Source: Oleomonas cavernae
Lineage (GTDB): Bacteria > Pseudomonadota > Alphaproteobacteria > Zavarziniales > Zavarziniaceae
Length of the DNA stretch: 64,000 nt
Direction: 5' to 3'
Assembly: GCF_003590945.1 (NCBI RefSeq)
Contig: NZ_QYUK01000011.1
Location: 400,001 to 464,000, forward strand
This document shows, piece after piece, positions 30,833 to 42,995 of the stretch. The stretch's first letter is position 1, and every line of letters begins with the position of its first letter. The notes under the pieces were generated by a model that saw only the letters and a program-made list of their open reading frames with translations, searched no databases and was not told the DNA's origin. A program made the translations under genes and the position numbers.

Positions 30833-32208
30833 ATGATCGTCGCCGACAGCTTCCGCAACCAGCGCGTCGCCGTTTTCGGCCTGGCGCGCACCGGTCTTTC
30901 AGCGGCCAAGGCCTTGCTGGCCGGCGGCGCGACCGTGGTTGCCTGGGACGACAAGGCGGCCTCGCGCGATGCGGCGGCGGCCGAAGGCGTGCCCCTGGGC
31001 GACCTGCGCACGGCCGACTGGTCCGGCATCGCGGCCCTGGTCCTGGCGCCGGGCGTGCCCTTGACCCATCCCGTGCCCCATGACGTGGTGAAGCTGGCGC
31101 AGGCGGCGGGCGTGCCCGTGATCGGCGACATGGAACTGTTCGCCCGCTCCAGCCAGCGGGTGGCCGGCACCCAGGTGGTGCTGATCACCGGTACCAACGG
31201 CAAGTCCACCACCACCGCCCTGATCGCGCACCTGATCCGCGCCGCCGGCCTGCCCGTCGCGGTCGGCGGGAACTTAGGCACAGCCGTGCTGGACCTGGCG
31301 CCGGTGCCCGCGGGCGGCGTCTATGTCTTCGAGATTTCGTCCTACCAGATCGACCTGATCGACACGCTGGTGCCCGATGTCGGCGTCCTGCTGAACATCA
31401 CGCCCGACCACCTCGACCGCCACGGCGGCATGGCCGGCTATGTCGCGACCAAGGCGCGGCTGTTCCGCGGCCAGGGTGCGGCGCAGACCGCGGTGGTGGG
31501 CATCGACGACGAGTATAGCGCCGGCATTGCCGCTCACCTGGAAGGGCTGGGCCGGGCGGTGACGCCGATCACCGTGGGCCAGACGTTGGCGCATGGCGTC
31601 AGCGTCGTCGACGGCGTCCTGCTGGATGATGGCGAGGCGGTCTACGACCTCAAGACCCTGCTGCGCCTGCCGGGTGCCCACAACTGGCAGAATGCGGCGG
31701 CGGCCTATGCCACGTTGAAGGGCTTGGGGCTTGCGCGCGACGCGGCCCTGCGCGGCCTGGCCGATTTTCCCGGCCTCGCGCACCGCATGGAACTGGTGGC
31801 CACCCATCACGGTGTCCGCTACGTCAACGATTCCAAGGCGACCAATGCCGATGCCGCGGCCAAAGCGCTGGGCGCCTACGAGCACATCTTCTGGATCGCC
31901 GGGGGCAAACCCAAGGCCGGCGGCATCGAGGGCCTCGACGCGTTCTGGCCGCGCATTCGCCGGGCCTATCTGATCGGCGAGGCGGCCAATGATTTCGCCT
32001 CGACCCTGGCCGGCCATGTCGACGCGGTGATCGTGGGCGAACTGGCGCATGCCGTTCAGTCCGCCGCCCGCGACGCCGCGCAGGTTGCGACCGAGCGGCC
32101 GGTGGTGCTGCTTTCCCCCGCCTGCGCCTCGTTCGACCAGTTCGCGGATTTCGAGGAACGCGGCGATCGCTTCCGGGCGCTGGTTCAGGCCCTGGTGGAG
32201 GCGGCGGC

Positions 32209-32212
<4 letters not shown>
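30833..32212 (+). CDS. murD: UDP-N-acetylmuramoylalanine-D-glutamate ligase MurD
   Basis: This ligase adds D-Glu to UDP-MurNAc-L-Ala; cytoplasmic, 459 residues. Seen: Rossmann start 'VAVFGLARTGLSAAKALL', ATP loop 'LITGTNGKSTTTALI', 'FEISSYQIDLI', 'LNITPDHLDRHG', 'FPGLAHRMELV' and 'VNDSKATNADAAAKAL'. It starts 7 bases after mraY and overlaps ftsW by 4 bases. Confidence 0.97.
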
Positions 32213-33350
<1,138 letters not shown>

Positions 33351-33354
<4 letters not shown>

Positions 33355-34486
33355 GCGCGGGCGTGATCGTCCTCGCCGCCGGCGGCACCGGTGGCCACAT
33401 CATGCCCGCCCAGGCCCTGGCGGCGGAATTGAAGCGGCGCGGCCGGGCCGTGGCGGTGATGACCGATGCCCGGGGCGAGCGGTTTCGCGCGGGCTTTGGC
33501 GATGTGCCTTTCGTCGTGCTGCCGGCCGGCACCTTTGCCGGTCGCGGCCCGCTGGCCAAGATGAAGGCCGCCCTCGACATCGTGCGCGGCACGCTCAAGG
33601 CGCGCCGGCTGCTGAAATCCTGGGGTGCTGCGGCGGTGGTGGGCTTTGGCGGCTATCCCTCGCTGCCGCCGATGATCGCGGCGATCACTCGCGGCGTGCC
33701 GACCTGCCTGCACGAGCAGAATGCCGTGATGGGCCGGGTCAACCGGCTGATCGCGCCCCGCCTGGGGGCGCTGGCGATTTCCTTTGCCGTTACCCGCGGG
33801 CTTGGGCCTCGCGACCAGGGGCGTGCCGTCTTCACCGGCAACCCGGTGCGCCCCGAAATCGTGGCGGTGACCGCCATCCCCTATGCCCCGCCGGCGGAAA
33901 ACGGCATCGTCCGCCTGCTGGTGCTGGGCGGCAGCCTGGGTGCCAAGGTGATGAGCGAGGTGGTGCCGGCGGCCCTGTCGCTGTTGCCGCCGGCGCTCAA
34001 GTCCCGCCTGCAGGTCACCCAGCAGACCCGCGAGGATGAAACCGCGGCGGTGACGCAGCTCTATGCCCGCGAAGGCATCGCGGCCGAACTCGCCCCCTTC
34101 TTCGCCGATGTGCCCGAGCGTTTGAGCTGGGCGCACCTGGTGATCGCCCGGGCCGGCGCCTCGACCGTGGCCGAACTGGCGGCGGCCGGGCGGCCGTCGA
34201 TCCTGGTGCCGCTGCCCATCGCGGCCGACGATCACCAGACGGTGAACGCCGCGGCCCTGGTCGATGCCGGCGCCGCCTGGGCGGTGCCGCAGCCTGAATT
34301 CACCCCGGCGGAACTCGCCAAGCGTTTACAGAAGCTGGTCATGGTGCCCTCGCGCCTGGCGGACGCGGCGCTTGCCGCCCGCGGCGTGGCGCGGGTCGAT
34401 GCCGCGGCGCGCCTCGCCGATCTGGTCGAGGGGCTGCCGCAGGGCAACGGGCACAAGACCAACGACAATTCGGAAAGGGCTGCCGC

Positions 34487-34490
<4 letters not shown>
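33351..34490 (+). CDS. murG: UDP-GlcNAc:lipid I GlcNAc transferase MurG
   Basis: This enzyme converts lipid I to lipid II at the cytoplasmic face of the inner membrane; 379 residues. Seen: GT-B N-terminal glycine-rich loop '[17 protein letters not shown]', '[14 protein letters not shown]', '[14 protein letters not shown]', second glycine loop '[14 protein letters not shown]' and UDP-GlcNAc site '[26 protein letters not shown]'. The stop overlaps the murC start. Confidence 0.97.
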
Positions 34491-35922
<1,432 letters not shown>

Positions 35923-35926
<4 letters not shown>

Positions 35927-36867
35927 TGACCGCAGCCGTTACCCCGACGCTCGCCCAGCGCCTGCCCGCGATCAAGGGCCGGGTCACCCCCGGCGCGCCC
36001 ATTGGCCCCGTGACCTGGTTCCGTGTCGGCGGCCCGGCGGAAGTGATGGTGCGCGCCCAGGATATCGAAGACCTCGTCGCCGTGGTCAAGGCGCGGCCGG
36101 CCGATGTCTCCCTGCTGGTGCTGGGCGTCGGCTCGAACCTGCTGGTGCGCGACGGCGGCCTCGATGGGATCGTCCTGCGCCTGGGGCGCGGCTTTGCCGG
36201 CGTCGCGGTCGAGGCCGGCTGCCGCCTGCGGGTCGGGGCCTCGGCGCTGGACCTCAATGTGAGCCTTGCCGCCCGTGATGCCGGTATCGCCGGCCTTGAA
36301 TTCCTGCGCGGCATTCCAGGCACGATCGGCGGCGCCTTCCGCACCAATGCCGGTGCCTATGGCGCCGAACTGGCCGATGTGCTGGTCGAGGCGACCGTGG
36401 TCGACGGCCAGGGCAATGTCCTGACACTGGAACCCGATGCCTTCCACTTCGCCTATCGCCACAGCGAATTTCCGGCCGACTGGATCGTGACCCAGGCGGT
36501 GCTTCAGGGCCGGGCCGGCGATATGGCCGCAATCGCGGCGCGGATGGAAGAAATCGCCAGGGCGCGGGAAGAGGCACAGCCCGTGCGTTCGCGCACCGGC
36601 GGTTCCACCTTCAAGAATCCGGCCGGCAAGCGCGCCTGGGAGCTGGTCGATGTCGCCGGTTGCCGGGGCTTGCGCCGGGGCGGGGCCGTGGTCTCGGTCC
36701 AGCACTGCAATTTCCTGATCAACGAGGGCGATGCCAGCGCGGCCGATATCGAAGGCCTGGGCGAGGATGTGCGTCGCCGTGTCTTCGAGGTATGCGGCGT
36801 GTCGCTCGAGTGGGAAATCATGCGTCTTGGCCGTCACCTGCAAGGGCCTATGGAGGTGGCGCCATGA
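35923..36867 (+). CDS. murB: UDP-N-acetylenolpyruvoylglucosamine reductase MurB
   Basis: This FAD enzyme uses NADPH to reduce enolpyruvyl-UDP-GlcNAc to UDP-MurNAc; cytoplasmic, 314 residues. Seen: FAD-binding '[13 protein letters not shown]', '[16 protein letters not shown]', '[18 protein letters not shown]', '[17 protein letters not shown]', '[20 protein letters not shown]' and '[21 protein letters not shown]'. The compact form suggests type I/IIb-like short MurB usual in alphaproteobacteria. Start 35923 overlaps murC; a second ATG follows directly at 35926. Confidence 0.96.
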
Positions 36868-37787
36868 CCGCGCCCCGCCACGTCGCCGTGCTGAAGGGCG
36901 GCCTGTCCGCCGAGCGCGAGGTTTCCTTGAATTCCGGCGCCGCCTGCGCCCGGGCGCTGGCCAATGCCGGCTTCAAGGTGACCGAGATCGATGCCGGCCA
37001 CGATGTCGCCCTGCGCCTGGCCGAGGTGAAGCCCGACGTGGTCTTCAACGCCCTGCATGGCCGCTTCGGCGAGGACGGCTGTGTCCAGGGCGTGCTGGAG
37101 CTGATGGAACTGCCCTATACCCATTCGGGCGTGCTGGCCTCGGCCATCGCCATGGACAAGCCCCACGCCAAGACCCTGTTTGCCGCTGCCGGCATCCCGG
37201 TGGTCGAGGGCGTGGTCGCGACCGTGGGCGAAGCGGCGGCCGAACACCTGCTGAAGCCGCCTTACGTGGTTAAGCCGACCAACGAAGGCTCGTCGGTCGG
37301 CGTGCATATCGTGCGTCCGGGCGACAATCGTTATCCGCAGGGTCTCACCGAGGGCTGGCACTACGGCAAGCAGGTGCTGATCGAGCGCTTCGTGCCCGGC
37401 CGCGAGCTGACCGTCGCCGTGATGGGCGACAAGGCCCTGGCGGTGACGGAGATCCTGTCGACCACCGAGTTCTATGACTACGAGGCGAAATACGCCCAGG
37501 GCGGTTCGCGTCACGTCATCCCGGCCCGGATCCCCGATGCCGTGACGGCGCGGGCCAAGGAACTGGCGGTCAAGGCGCACCAGGCCCTGGGTTGCCGCGG
37601 CGTCAGCCGCACCGATTTGCGCTATGACGATACGCCTGAAGGCTCGGGCGAATTGATCGTGCTCGAAGTGAACACCCAGCCCGGGATGACCTCGACCTCG
37701 CTGGTTCCCGAACAGGCCGCCCACGTGGGCCTGAGCTTCGAGGCGCTGGTCACCTGGATGGTGGAGGATGCGTCATGCGAGCGTTGA
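36864..37787 (+). CDS. ddl: D-alanine-D-alanine ligase
   Basis: This ATP-grasp ligase makes the D-Ala-D-Ala that MurF uses; cytoplasmic, 307 residues. Seen: '[19 protein letters not shown]', '[17 protein letters not shown]', '[17 protein letters not shown]', '[16 protein letters not shown]', '[16 protein letters not shown]' and '[19 protein letters not shown]'. ATG 36864 overlaps the murB stop; the open frame further upstream is only murB read in another frame. The end overlaps ftsQ by 13 bases. Confidence 0.96.
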   Translation: MTAPRHVAVLKGGLSAEREVSLNSGAACARALANAGFKVTEIDAGHDVALRLAEVKPDVVFNALHGRFGEDGCVQGVLELMELPYTHSGVLASAIAMDKPHAKTLFAAAGIPVVEGVVATVGEAAAEHLLKPPYVVKPTNEGSSVGVHIVRPGDNRYPQGLTEGWHYGKQVLIERFVPGRELTVAVMGDKALAVTEILSTTEFYDYEAKYAQGGSRHVIPARIPDAVTARAKELAVKAHQALGCRGVSRTDLRYDDTPEGSGELIVLEVNTQPGMTSTSLVPEQAAHVGLSFEALVTWMVEDASCER

Positions 37788-38694
37788 GCTGGCTTACCGG
37801 CGCAAAACAGAAGTCGGCGCCCAAGCGCAAGAAGAACGGCGGGGTCAAGGTCACGCGCCAGCCCCGGCCGCTGGGCGAGGCGGTGGCGCGCGGCCTGCCC
37901 GGCTGGGCCCATCTCAGTCCCGGGGCAGGATCTATGCGGGTGCCGGTGCGGCAGTGGTGACGGTCGCCGCCCTGCTGTCGGTCACCGGGATCATGGGCGA
38001 GATGGGCGCCGATCTGTCGGCCTCGCTCTCGCATTTCGCGCGCGACGAAGGCTTCGTGGTGCAGAGCGTGACGGTCTCGGGGCGCAGCGTGGTCAAGGCC
38101 GGCGATGTCCTGGCCGCGCTTGATATCGAACGCGGCGATGCCATCCTCGAGGTCGATCTGGAGGCGGCGCGCGAACGCCTGATGGCGCTGTCCTGGGTGC
38201 AGGCGGCCTCGGTCGAGCGTCGCCTGCCCGACGCCATCCATGTGACCCTGGTCGAGCGCCGGCCGATGGCCCTGTGGCAGACCGGCGGGCGCATGCACCT
38301 GGTCGACCAGAACGGCATCGCCATCGAGGGCGAGGGCGCGCAGCTGGCGCTCTATGCCAAGCTGCCGCTGATCGTCGGCGACGACGCGCCGAAATATGCC
38401 GCGGAACTGATCGAGTTGCTGGCGCGCGAGCCTTCGATCGGCAACCGGGTTCAGGCGGCGATCCGCGTTTCCAAGCGGCGGTGGAACCTGAAGCTCGACA
38501 ACGGTGTTGAGATCCGCCTGCCCGAACAGGGCGTCGCCGCGGCCTGGGATCGGCTGGCGACGATGGAGCGGACGGAACGGCTGCTGTCGCGCGATATCGT
38601 GGTGGTCGACCTGCGTCAGCCCGACCGCATGGTGGTGCGCCTGTCCGATGGCGCGGTACAGCAGATGGCTGTGCCGCCGGCCAAGAATACCTGA
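37775..38694 (+). CDS. ftsQ: Divisome protein FtsQ (one frameshift)
   Basis: This bitopic divisome scaffold binds FtsB/FtsL; about 306 residues after repair. Seen: basic cytoplasmic N-terminus ('[13 protein letters not shown]'), a membrane helix ('[21 protein letters not shown]'), a POTRA domain ('[23 protein letters not shown]', '[28 protein letters not shown]') and the FtsQ beta-domain with '[11 protein letters not shown]'. The frame breaks near 37918-37925 in TCCCGGGG; one added C or G joins 'GWAHLSP' to 'GRIYAGAGA'. Since FtsQ is normally essential, a real null is unlikely. Confidence 0.92.
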
Positions 38695-38716
38695 GGGTAG
38701 GAGAACCCGTAACGCC

Positions 38717-39960
38717 ATGGCCGCAGCCCGCAACGCCCTGATCGCCGCCCTCGATGTCGGGACCACCAAGGTGGCCTGCTTCATCGGTCGTATCGACGCG
38801 ACCGGACAGGTGCGGGTGATCGGCATCGGCCACCACGCCAGCCGTGGCATGCGCGCCGGCACGGTGACCGACATGGAGGCGACCGAACACGCGATCCGCG
38901 CCGCCGTCGAGGCGGCCGAGCGCATGGCGGGCGAGCAGATCCGCGACGTCTTCGTCTCGCTCTCGGGCGGCCTGCCGCAGTCCCACACCTTGGGGGTAGA
39001 GGTCTCGATCGCCGGCCACGAGGTCGGTGATGCCGATATCCGCAAGGTGCTGGAACAGGGCAACCGCGTGCGGGCCGAAGCCGCGGACCGTGAACTGATC
39101 CACGCCATCCCGGTGGGTTACACGATCGATGGTTCGCGCGGCATCCGCGATCCGCGCGGCATGTTCGGCGAGCGCCTCGGTGTGAACATCCACGTGGTCA
39201 CCGCCCAGTCGGGCCCGGTGCGCAACCTCTCGGTCTGCATTTCCCGCGCCCATCTGGGTGTCGCCGGCATTGTCATTTCGCCTTACGCCTCGGCACTCGC
39301 CTGCCTGGTCGAGGACGAGATGGACTTAGGGATCACCATGATCGACATGGGCGGCGGCGCCACCTCGATCGCGGTGTTCTATGATGGCAGCCTGGTGCAC
39401 ACGGCGGTGATCCCGGTGGGCGGCGCTCATGTCACCAATGACATCGCCCGCGGCCTGCTCACCCCCACCGCCCATGCGGAACGCATGAAGACCCTCTACG
39501 GCAGTGCCGTGCCCGGCGCCAATGACGACCGGGAAGTGATCGACGTGCCGCAGATGGGCGAGAGCGACCACGGTGCGGCCAACCACGTGCCGCGTTCGGT
39601 GCTGAACGGCATCATCCGTCCGCGCATCGAAGAGACTTTCGAGATGGTTCGTAATCACTTGCGCGAAAGCGGCTTCGACCGCGTCGGCGGGCGCAAGGTG
39701 GTGTTGACCGGCGGCGCCTCGCAATTGCAGGGCGTGCGTGAGCTGGCGGCAGGGGTGCTCGACAAACAAGTACGCATGGGCCGGCCGATCCGCCTGTCGG
39801 GCCTTGCGGAAGCAACGGGGGGCCGTCGTTCGCGACCGCGGCCGGCCTTCTGTCCTATGCCGCCAAGGCGCCCATCGAAGCCGTGCTGGGGGCGGCGGGC
39901 GACGAGGCGGGCAGTGGACGCATCCGGCGCATCGGGCGCTGGCTCAAGCAGAATTTCTAA
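38717..39960 (+). CDS. ftsA: Actin-like division protein FtsA (one frameshift)
   Basis: This protein tethers FtsZ to the membrane; 414 residues after repair. Seen: 'LIAALDVGTTKVACFIGRI' phosphate-1 loop, 1C domain region 'DVFVSLSGG', 'GITMIDMGGGATSIAVF' phosphate-2, 'VVLTGGASQLQGV' adenosine motif. The frame breaks in G6 at 39817-39822; one G gives 'GLAEATGGPSFATAAGLLSYA' and a C-terminal amphipathic helix 'RRIGRWLKQNF', the expected membrane-targeting peptide, ending at 39960. The unrepaired frame replaces this by a meaningless tail. Codons upstream to 38504 are ftsQ in another frame; ATG 38717 starts the family core. Confidence 0.95.
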
Positions 39961-40017
39961 AGCGCTGTAACATCATCGGAATCACCGGCCCGTGGGCCAC
40001 AGGTAAAGGAGAGCAAC

Positions 40018-41766
40018 ATGACGATATCGCTGGGCGTGCCCGAGCAGACTGAGCTCAAGCCGCGCATCACCGTGTTCGGCGTGGGCGGTGCTGGCGGCAA
40101 TGCCGTCAACAACATGATCGACGCCAAGCTCGAAGGGGTTGAATTCGTCGTCGCCAATACCGACGCGCAGGCCCTGCACAACAACAAGGCGGCGCGGCGC
40201 ATCCAGCTTGGCGGCACCGTCACCCAGGGCCTTGGCGCCGGCTCCAAGCCGGAAGTCGGGCGCATGTCGGCCGAGGAGACGATCGACCAGATCGTCGATG
40301 CCCTGGCCGGTTCGAACATGGTCTTCATCACCGCCGGCATGGGCGGCGGCACCGGTACCGGTGCAGCCCCGGTGATCGCCCGGGCGGCGCGCGAGAAGGG
40401 CATGCTGACGGTCGGCGTGGTAACCAAGCCGTTCCAGTTCGAAGGCAGCCACCGCATGAAGATCGCCGATCAGGGCATCGCGGAAATGCATCAGTATGTC
40501 GACACGCTGATCATCATCCCGAACCAGAACCTGTTCCGGCTGGCCAACGAGAAGACCACCTTCGCCCAGGCCTTCGCCATGGCCGACAACGTGCTGCATT
40601 CGGGCGTGCGCGGCGTCACCGACCTGATGATCATGCCGGGCCTGATCAACCTCGACTTCGCCGACGTGCGCACGGTGATGTCCGAGATGGGCAAGGCCAT
40701 GATGGGCACGGGCGAGGCCTCGGGCGACAAGCGTGCCATCGAGGCGGCGGAAGCGGCGATCTCCAACCCGCTGCTCGACGATGTCTCGATGAAGGGCGCG
40801 CGCGGCGTCCTCATCAACATCACCGGCGGCATGGACATGACCCTGTTCGAGGTCGATGAGGCCGCGAACCGGATCCGTTCGGAAGTCGATCCCGACGCCA
40901 ACATCATCGTCGGCTCGACCTTCGACCTGGAAATGGACGGCCGCATGCGGGTGTCCGTGGTTGCGACCGGCATCGAGGCGGAAGCCTCGATGCTGCCCCG
41001 CCCGGCGCAGCCCAACCTGACCACCTTCGCCCGCCCCAACGGCAGCGCCGTGCAGCCCATGCCGGCCTCGCCGGTCCTGCGGCCGGCGGCGGTGGCGGCC
41101 GCCACCGCCGCGGCCACCGGCGCGGCCCCGATGGTCCAGGCGCCAGCCCCGCAGCAGCAGACCGCGGCCTTTGCCCCGCCGCAGCCCGTGGAAGCCCCGG
41201 CACCCCTGCCGGTCCAGCAGGCGGTGGCCGAGGTTCCGCCTGCCGCGGCGGCTCAGGCGCCGAGCTATGCGCCCCAGCCGAGCTATCAGCAGCCTGCCGC
41301 TGAAACCTACGGCGGGCCGCGGGTGTCGCTGGGCGGTGCCCAGCAGATCCGCGAGCCGGAAGTGGCGGCGCCCAAGCGCAGCGGCTTCCGCTCGCTGCTC
41401 GACCGCATGACCGGGACCGCCCCGCGCGCGGCCGGGCCAGACTATGGCCAGCAGACCCCGGTCCAGCAGGCGCCGGCGGCGGGCTATGGCCAGTATGCCC
41501 AGCGCCCGGCCTATGCCGCGCAGCCGCAGCCGCAGAGCTACGGCTCCTCGGCCATGGCGGTCGGCCAGGCCCAGCCGCTGCCGCCGCAGGCGGCCCCGCA
41601 GCCGATGCTGCAGCAGGTCACCCAGCCGGCGCCCGGCGCGCCGGTGCAGCCGCAGCAAAACCCCTCGCTGCTGGGGCGGATGGAAACCGGTGATCGGCCG
41701 GCCGCGGCGCGCAGCGTCGACGACCAGTTGGAGATTCCGGCTTTCCTGCGCCGCCAGGCGAACTGA
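40018..41766 (+). CDS. ftsZ: Tubulin-like division GTPase FtsZ
   Basis: This protein polymerises into the division ring; 582 residues, long for the family. Seen: GTPase domain about 1-320 with '[16 protein letters not shown]', the tubulin signature '[13 protein letters not shown]', 'NTDAQAL' and T7 loop '[11 protein letters not shown]'. It is followed by a disordered linker of about 240 residues rich in Pro, Gln and Ala, then a conserved C-terminal peptide '[13 protein letters not shown]' that binds FtsA and other partners. AGGAGA lies 6-7 bases upstream of the start. A terminator closes the cluster behind it. Confidence 0.97.
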   Translation: MTISLGVPEQTELKPRITVFGVGGAGGNAVNNMIDAKLEGVEFVVANTDAQALHNNKAARRIQLGGTVTQGLGAGSKPEVGRMSAEETIDQIVDALAGSNMVFITAGMGGGTGTGAAPVIARAAREKGMLTVGVVTKPFQFEGSHRMKIADQGIAEMHQYVDTLIIIPNQNLFRLANEKTTFAQAFAMADNVLHSGVRGVTDLMIMPGLINLDFADVRTVMSEMGKAMMGTGEASGDKRAIEAAEAAISNPLLDDVSMKGARGVLINITGGMDMTLFEVDEAANRIRSEVDPDANIIVGSTFDLEMDGRMRVSVVATGIEAEASMLPRPAQPNLTTFARPNGSAVQPMPASPVLRPAAVAAATAAATGAAPMVQAPAPQQQTAAFAPPQPVEAPAPLPVQQAVAEVPPAAAAQAPSYAPQPSYQQPAAETYGGPRVSLGGAQQIREPEVAAPKRSGFRSLLDRMTGTAPRAAGPDYGQQTPVQQAPAAGYGQYAQRPAYAAQPQPQSYGSSAMAVGQAQPLPPQAAPQPMLQQVTQPAPGAPVQPQQNPSLLGRMETGDRPAAARSVDDQLEIPAFLRRQAN

Positions 41767-41862
41767 CGGGGCTGTTGCACAGGTCTGTGTGGAAGGTTAT
41801 AAGTCTTTTAAAATCAATGACTTAGGCTTGTAATCTTCCGTAACAAAGAGTGATTTGTCGGG

Positions 41863-41901
41863 ACCGGTGCCAGGGCATACATCTGGCACCGGTTCTTTTT
41901 T
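41863..41901 (+). terminator. Rho-independent terminator after ftsZ
   Basis: An 11-bp perfect stem ACCGGTGCCAG / CTGGCACCGGT (41863-41873, 41883-41893) with a 9-base loop is followed by TCTTTTTT. It separates the dcw cluster from lpxC, which must then have its own promoter or depend on readthrough. Confidence 0.93.
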
Positions 41902-41947
41902 GCGCTGCACACCAGTTTGAGCAGTGTGGTTAACAAGGGATTATCCC

Positions 41948-42883
41948 GTGATCGTTCTCGAAGCACAGAAGACGGTGGCACGGCGGGTTGCTCTCGATGG
42001 TATCGGGCTGCATACCGGCTCGGCTGTCCGCGTCTGCCTGGTGCCGGCGTCGAGCGACCACGGCATCATTTTCCGCCGCGTCGACGTCACCGACCGCGAT
42101 AGTCTGATCCCGGCCCATTTCGATCATGTCCGGGATGCCACCCTGTGCACCACGCTGGTGAACGGCGCCGGCGTTTCCGTGCGCACGGTCGAACACCTGA
42201 TGGCGGCCCTGTCGGGTCTGCATATCGACAATGTGGTGGTCGAGATCGATGGCCCCGAACTGCCGATCCTGGACGGTTCGTCGGCCCCCTTCGTCGAGAT
42301 GATCGAGCGGGTCGGCACGCTGGACCAGCGCCCGCCGCGCCGTGCCATCAAGATCCTGAAGCGGGTCGAGGTGCGGTTCGAGGACAAGTTCGCGGCGCTC
42401 GAGCCGGGCGAGGGCTTCGGCATCGATTTCGAGATCGATTTCCCTTCCAAGGCGATCGAGCGCCGGGTCGGCTCCTACGAGGTGACGCGCGAAGGTTTCG
42501 GCGCGCTGCTGTCGGGCGCCCGCACCTTCGGTTTCCGTCACGAGGTCGAGTATCTGCGCTCCAAGGGCCTGGCCCTGGGCGGCAGCCTGGACAATGCGGT
42601 GGTGGTCGACGGCGACGCGCTGATGAACCCCGAAGGCCTGCGCTTCGACGACGAGTTCGTCCGCCACAAGGCGCTGGACGCCCTGGGCGACCTCTATCTT
42701 GCCGGCGCGCCCATCATCGGCCGCTTCCATGGCTACAAGTCGGGCCATGCCCTGAACAACCGGCTGCTGCACGCCCTGTTCGCCGATCGTACCGCCTGGA
42801 CCTATGTCGCGGCGGTCGAAGAGATCGAAGGCGGCGCCGCGGCCGCCTGGCCTGACTCGGTGGTCGCGTCCCCCGCCGTCTGA
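41948..42883 (+). CDS. lpxC: UDP-3-O-acyl-N-acetylglucosamine deacetylase LpxC
   Basis: This zinc enzyme carries out the committed step of lipid A synthesis; cytoplasmic, 311 residues. Seen: 'VALDGIGLHTGSAVRV', zinc His in 'VRTVEHLMAALSG', 'ELPILDGSSAPFVEMI', 'GARTFGFRHEVEYLRSKGLALGGSLDNAVV' and zinc/catalytic residues in 'VRHKALDALGDLYLAG'. No ATG fits; GTG 41948 has AAGGGA upstream and is preferred over GTG 41924. Its presence shows an LPS-containing outer membrane. Confidence 0.95.
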   Translation: MIVLEAQKTVARRVALDGIGLHTGSAVRVCLVPASSDHGIIFRRVDVTDRDSLIPAHFDHVRDATLCTTLVNGAGVSVRTVEHLMAALSGLHIDNVVVEIDGPELPILDGSSAPFVEMIERVGTLDQRPPRRAIKILKRVEVRFEDKFAALEPGEGFGIDFEIDFPSKAIERRVGSYEVTREGFGALLSGARTFGFRHEVEYLRSKGLALGGSLDNAVVVDGDALMNPEGLRFDDEFVRHKALDALGDLYLAGAPIIGRFHGYKSGHALNNRLLHALFADRTAWTYVAAVEEIEGGAAAAWPDSVVASPAV

Positions 42884-42995
42884 TTGTCTGCGGCGCTGCT
42901 GTCCCCAAAACGGCAGCGTCCACCATTGCCCCTGACAACCCTGCGCCGCACCCTTTAACCAATGATCGCCGCAAAGGCGACCGGGGGAGGGGCCT

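Noticed and set aside
38717-39970. ftsA as a pseudogene
   Set aside because: A single G in a six-G run restores the whole C-terminus including the amphipathic membrane helix; an essential gene in an intact cluster is unlikely to be dead.
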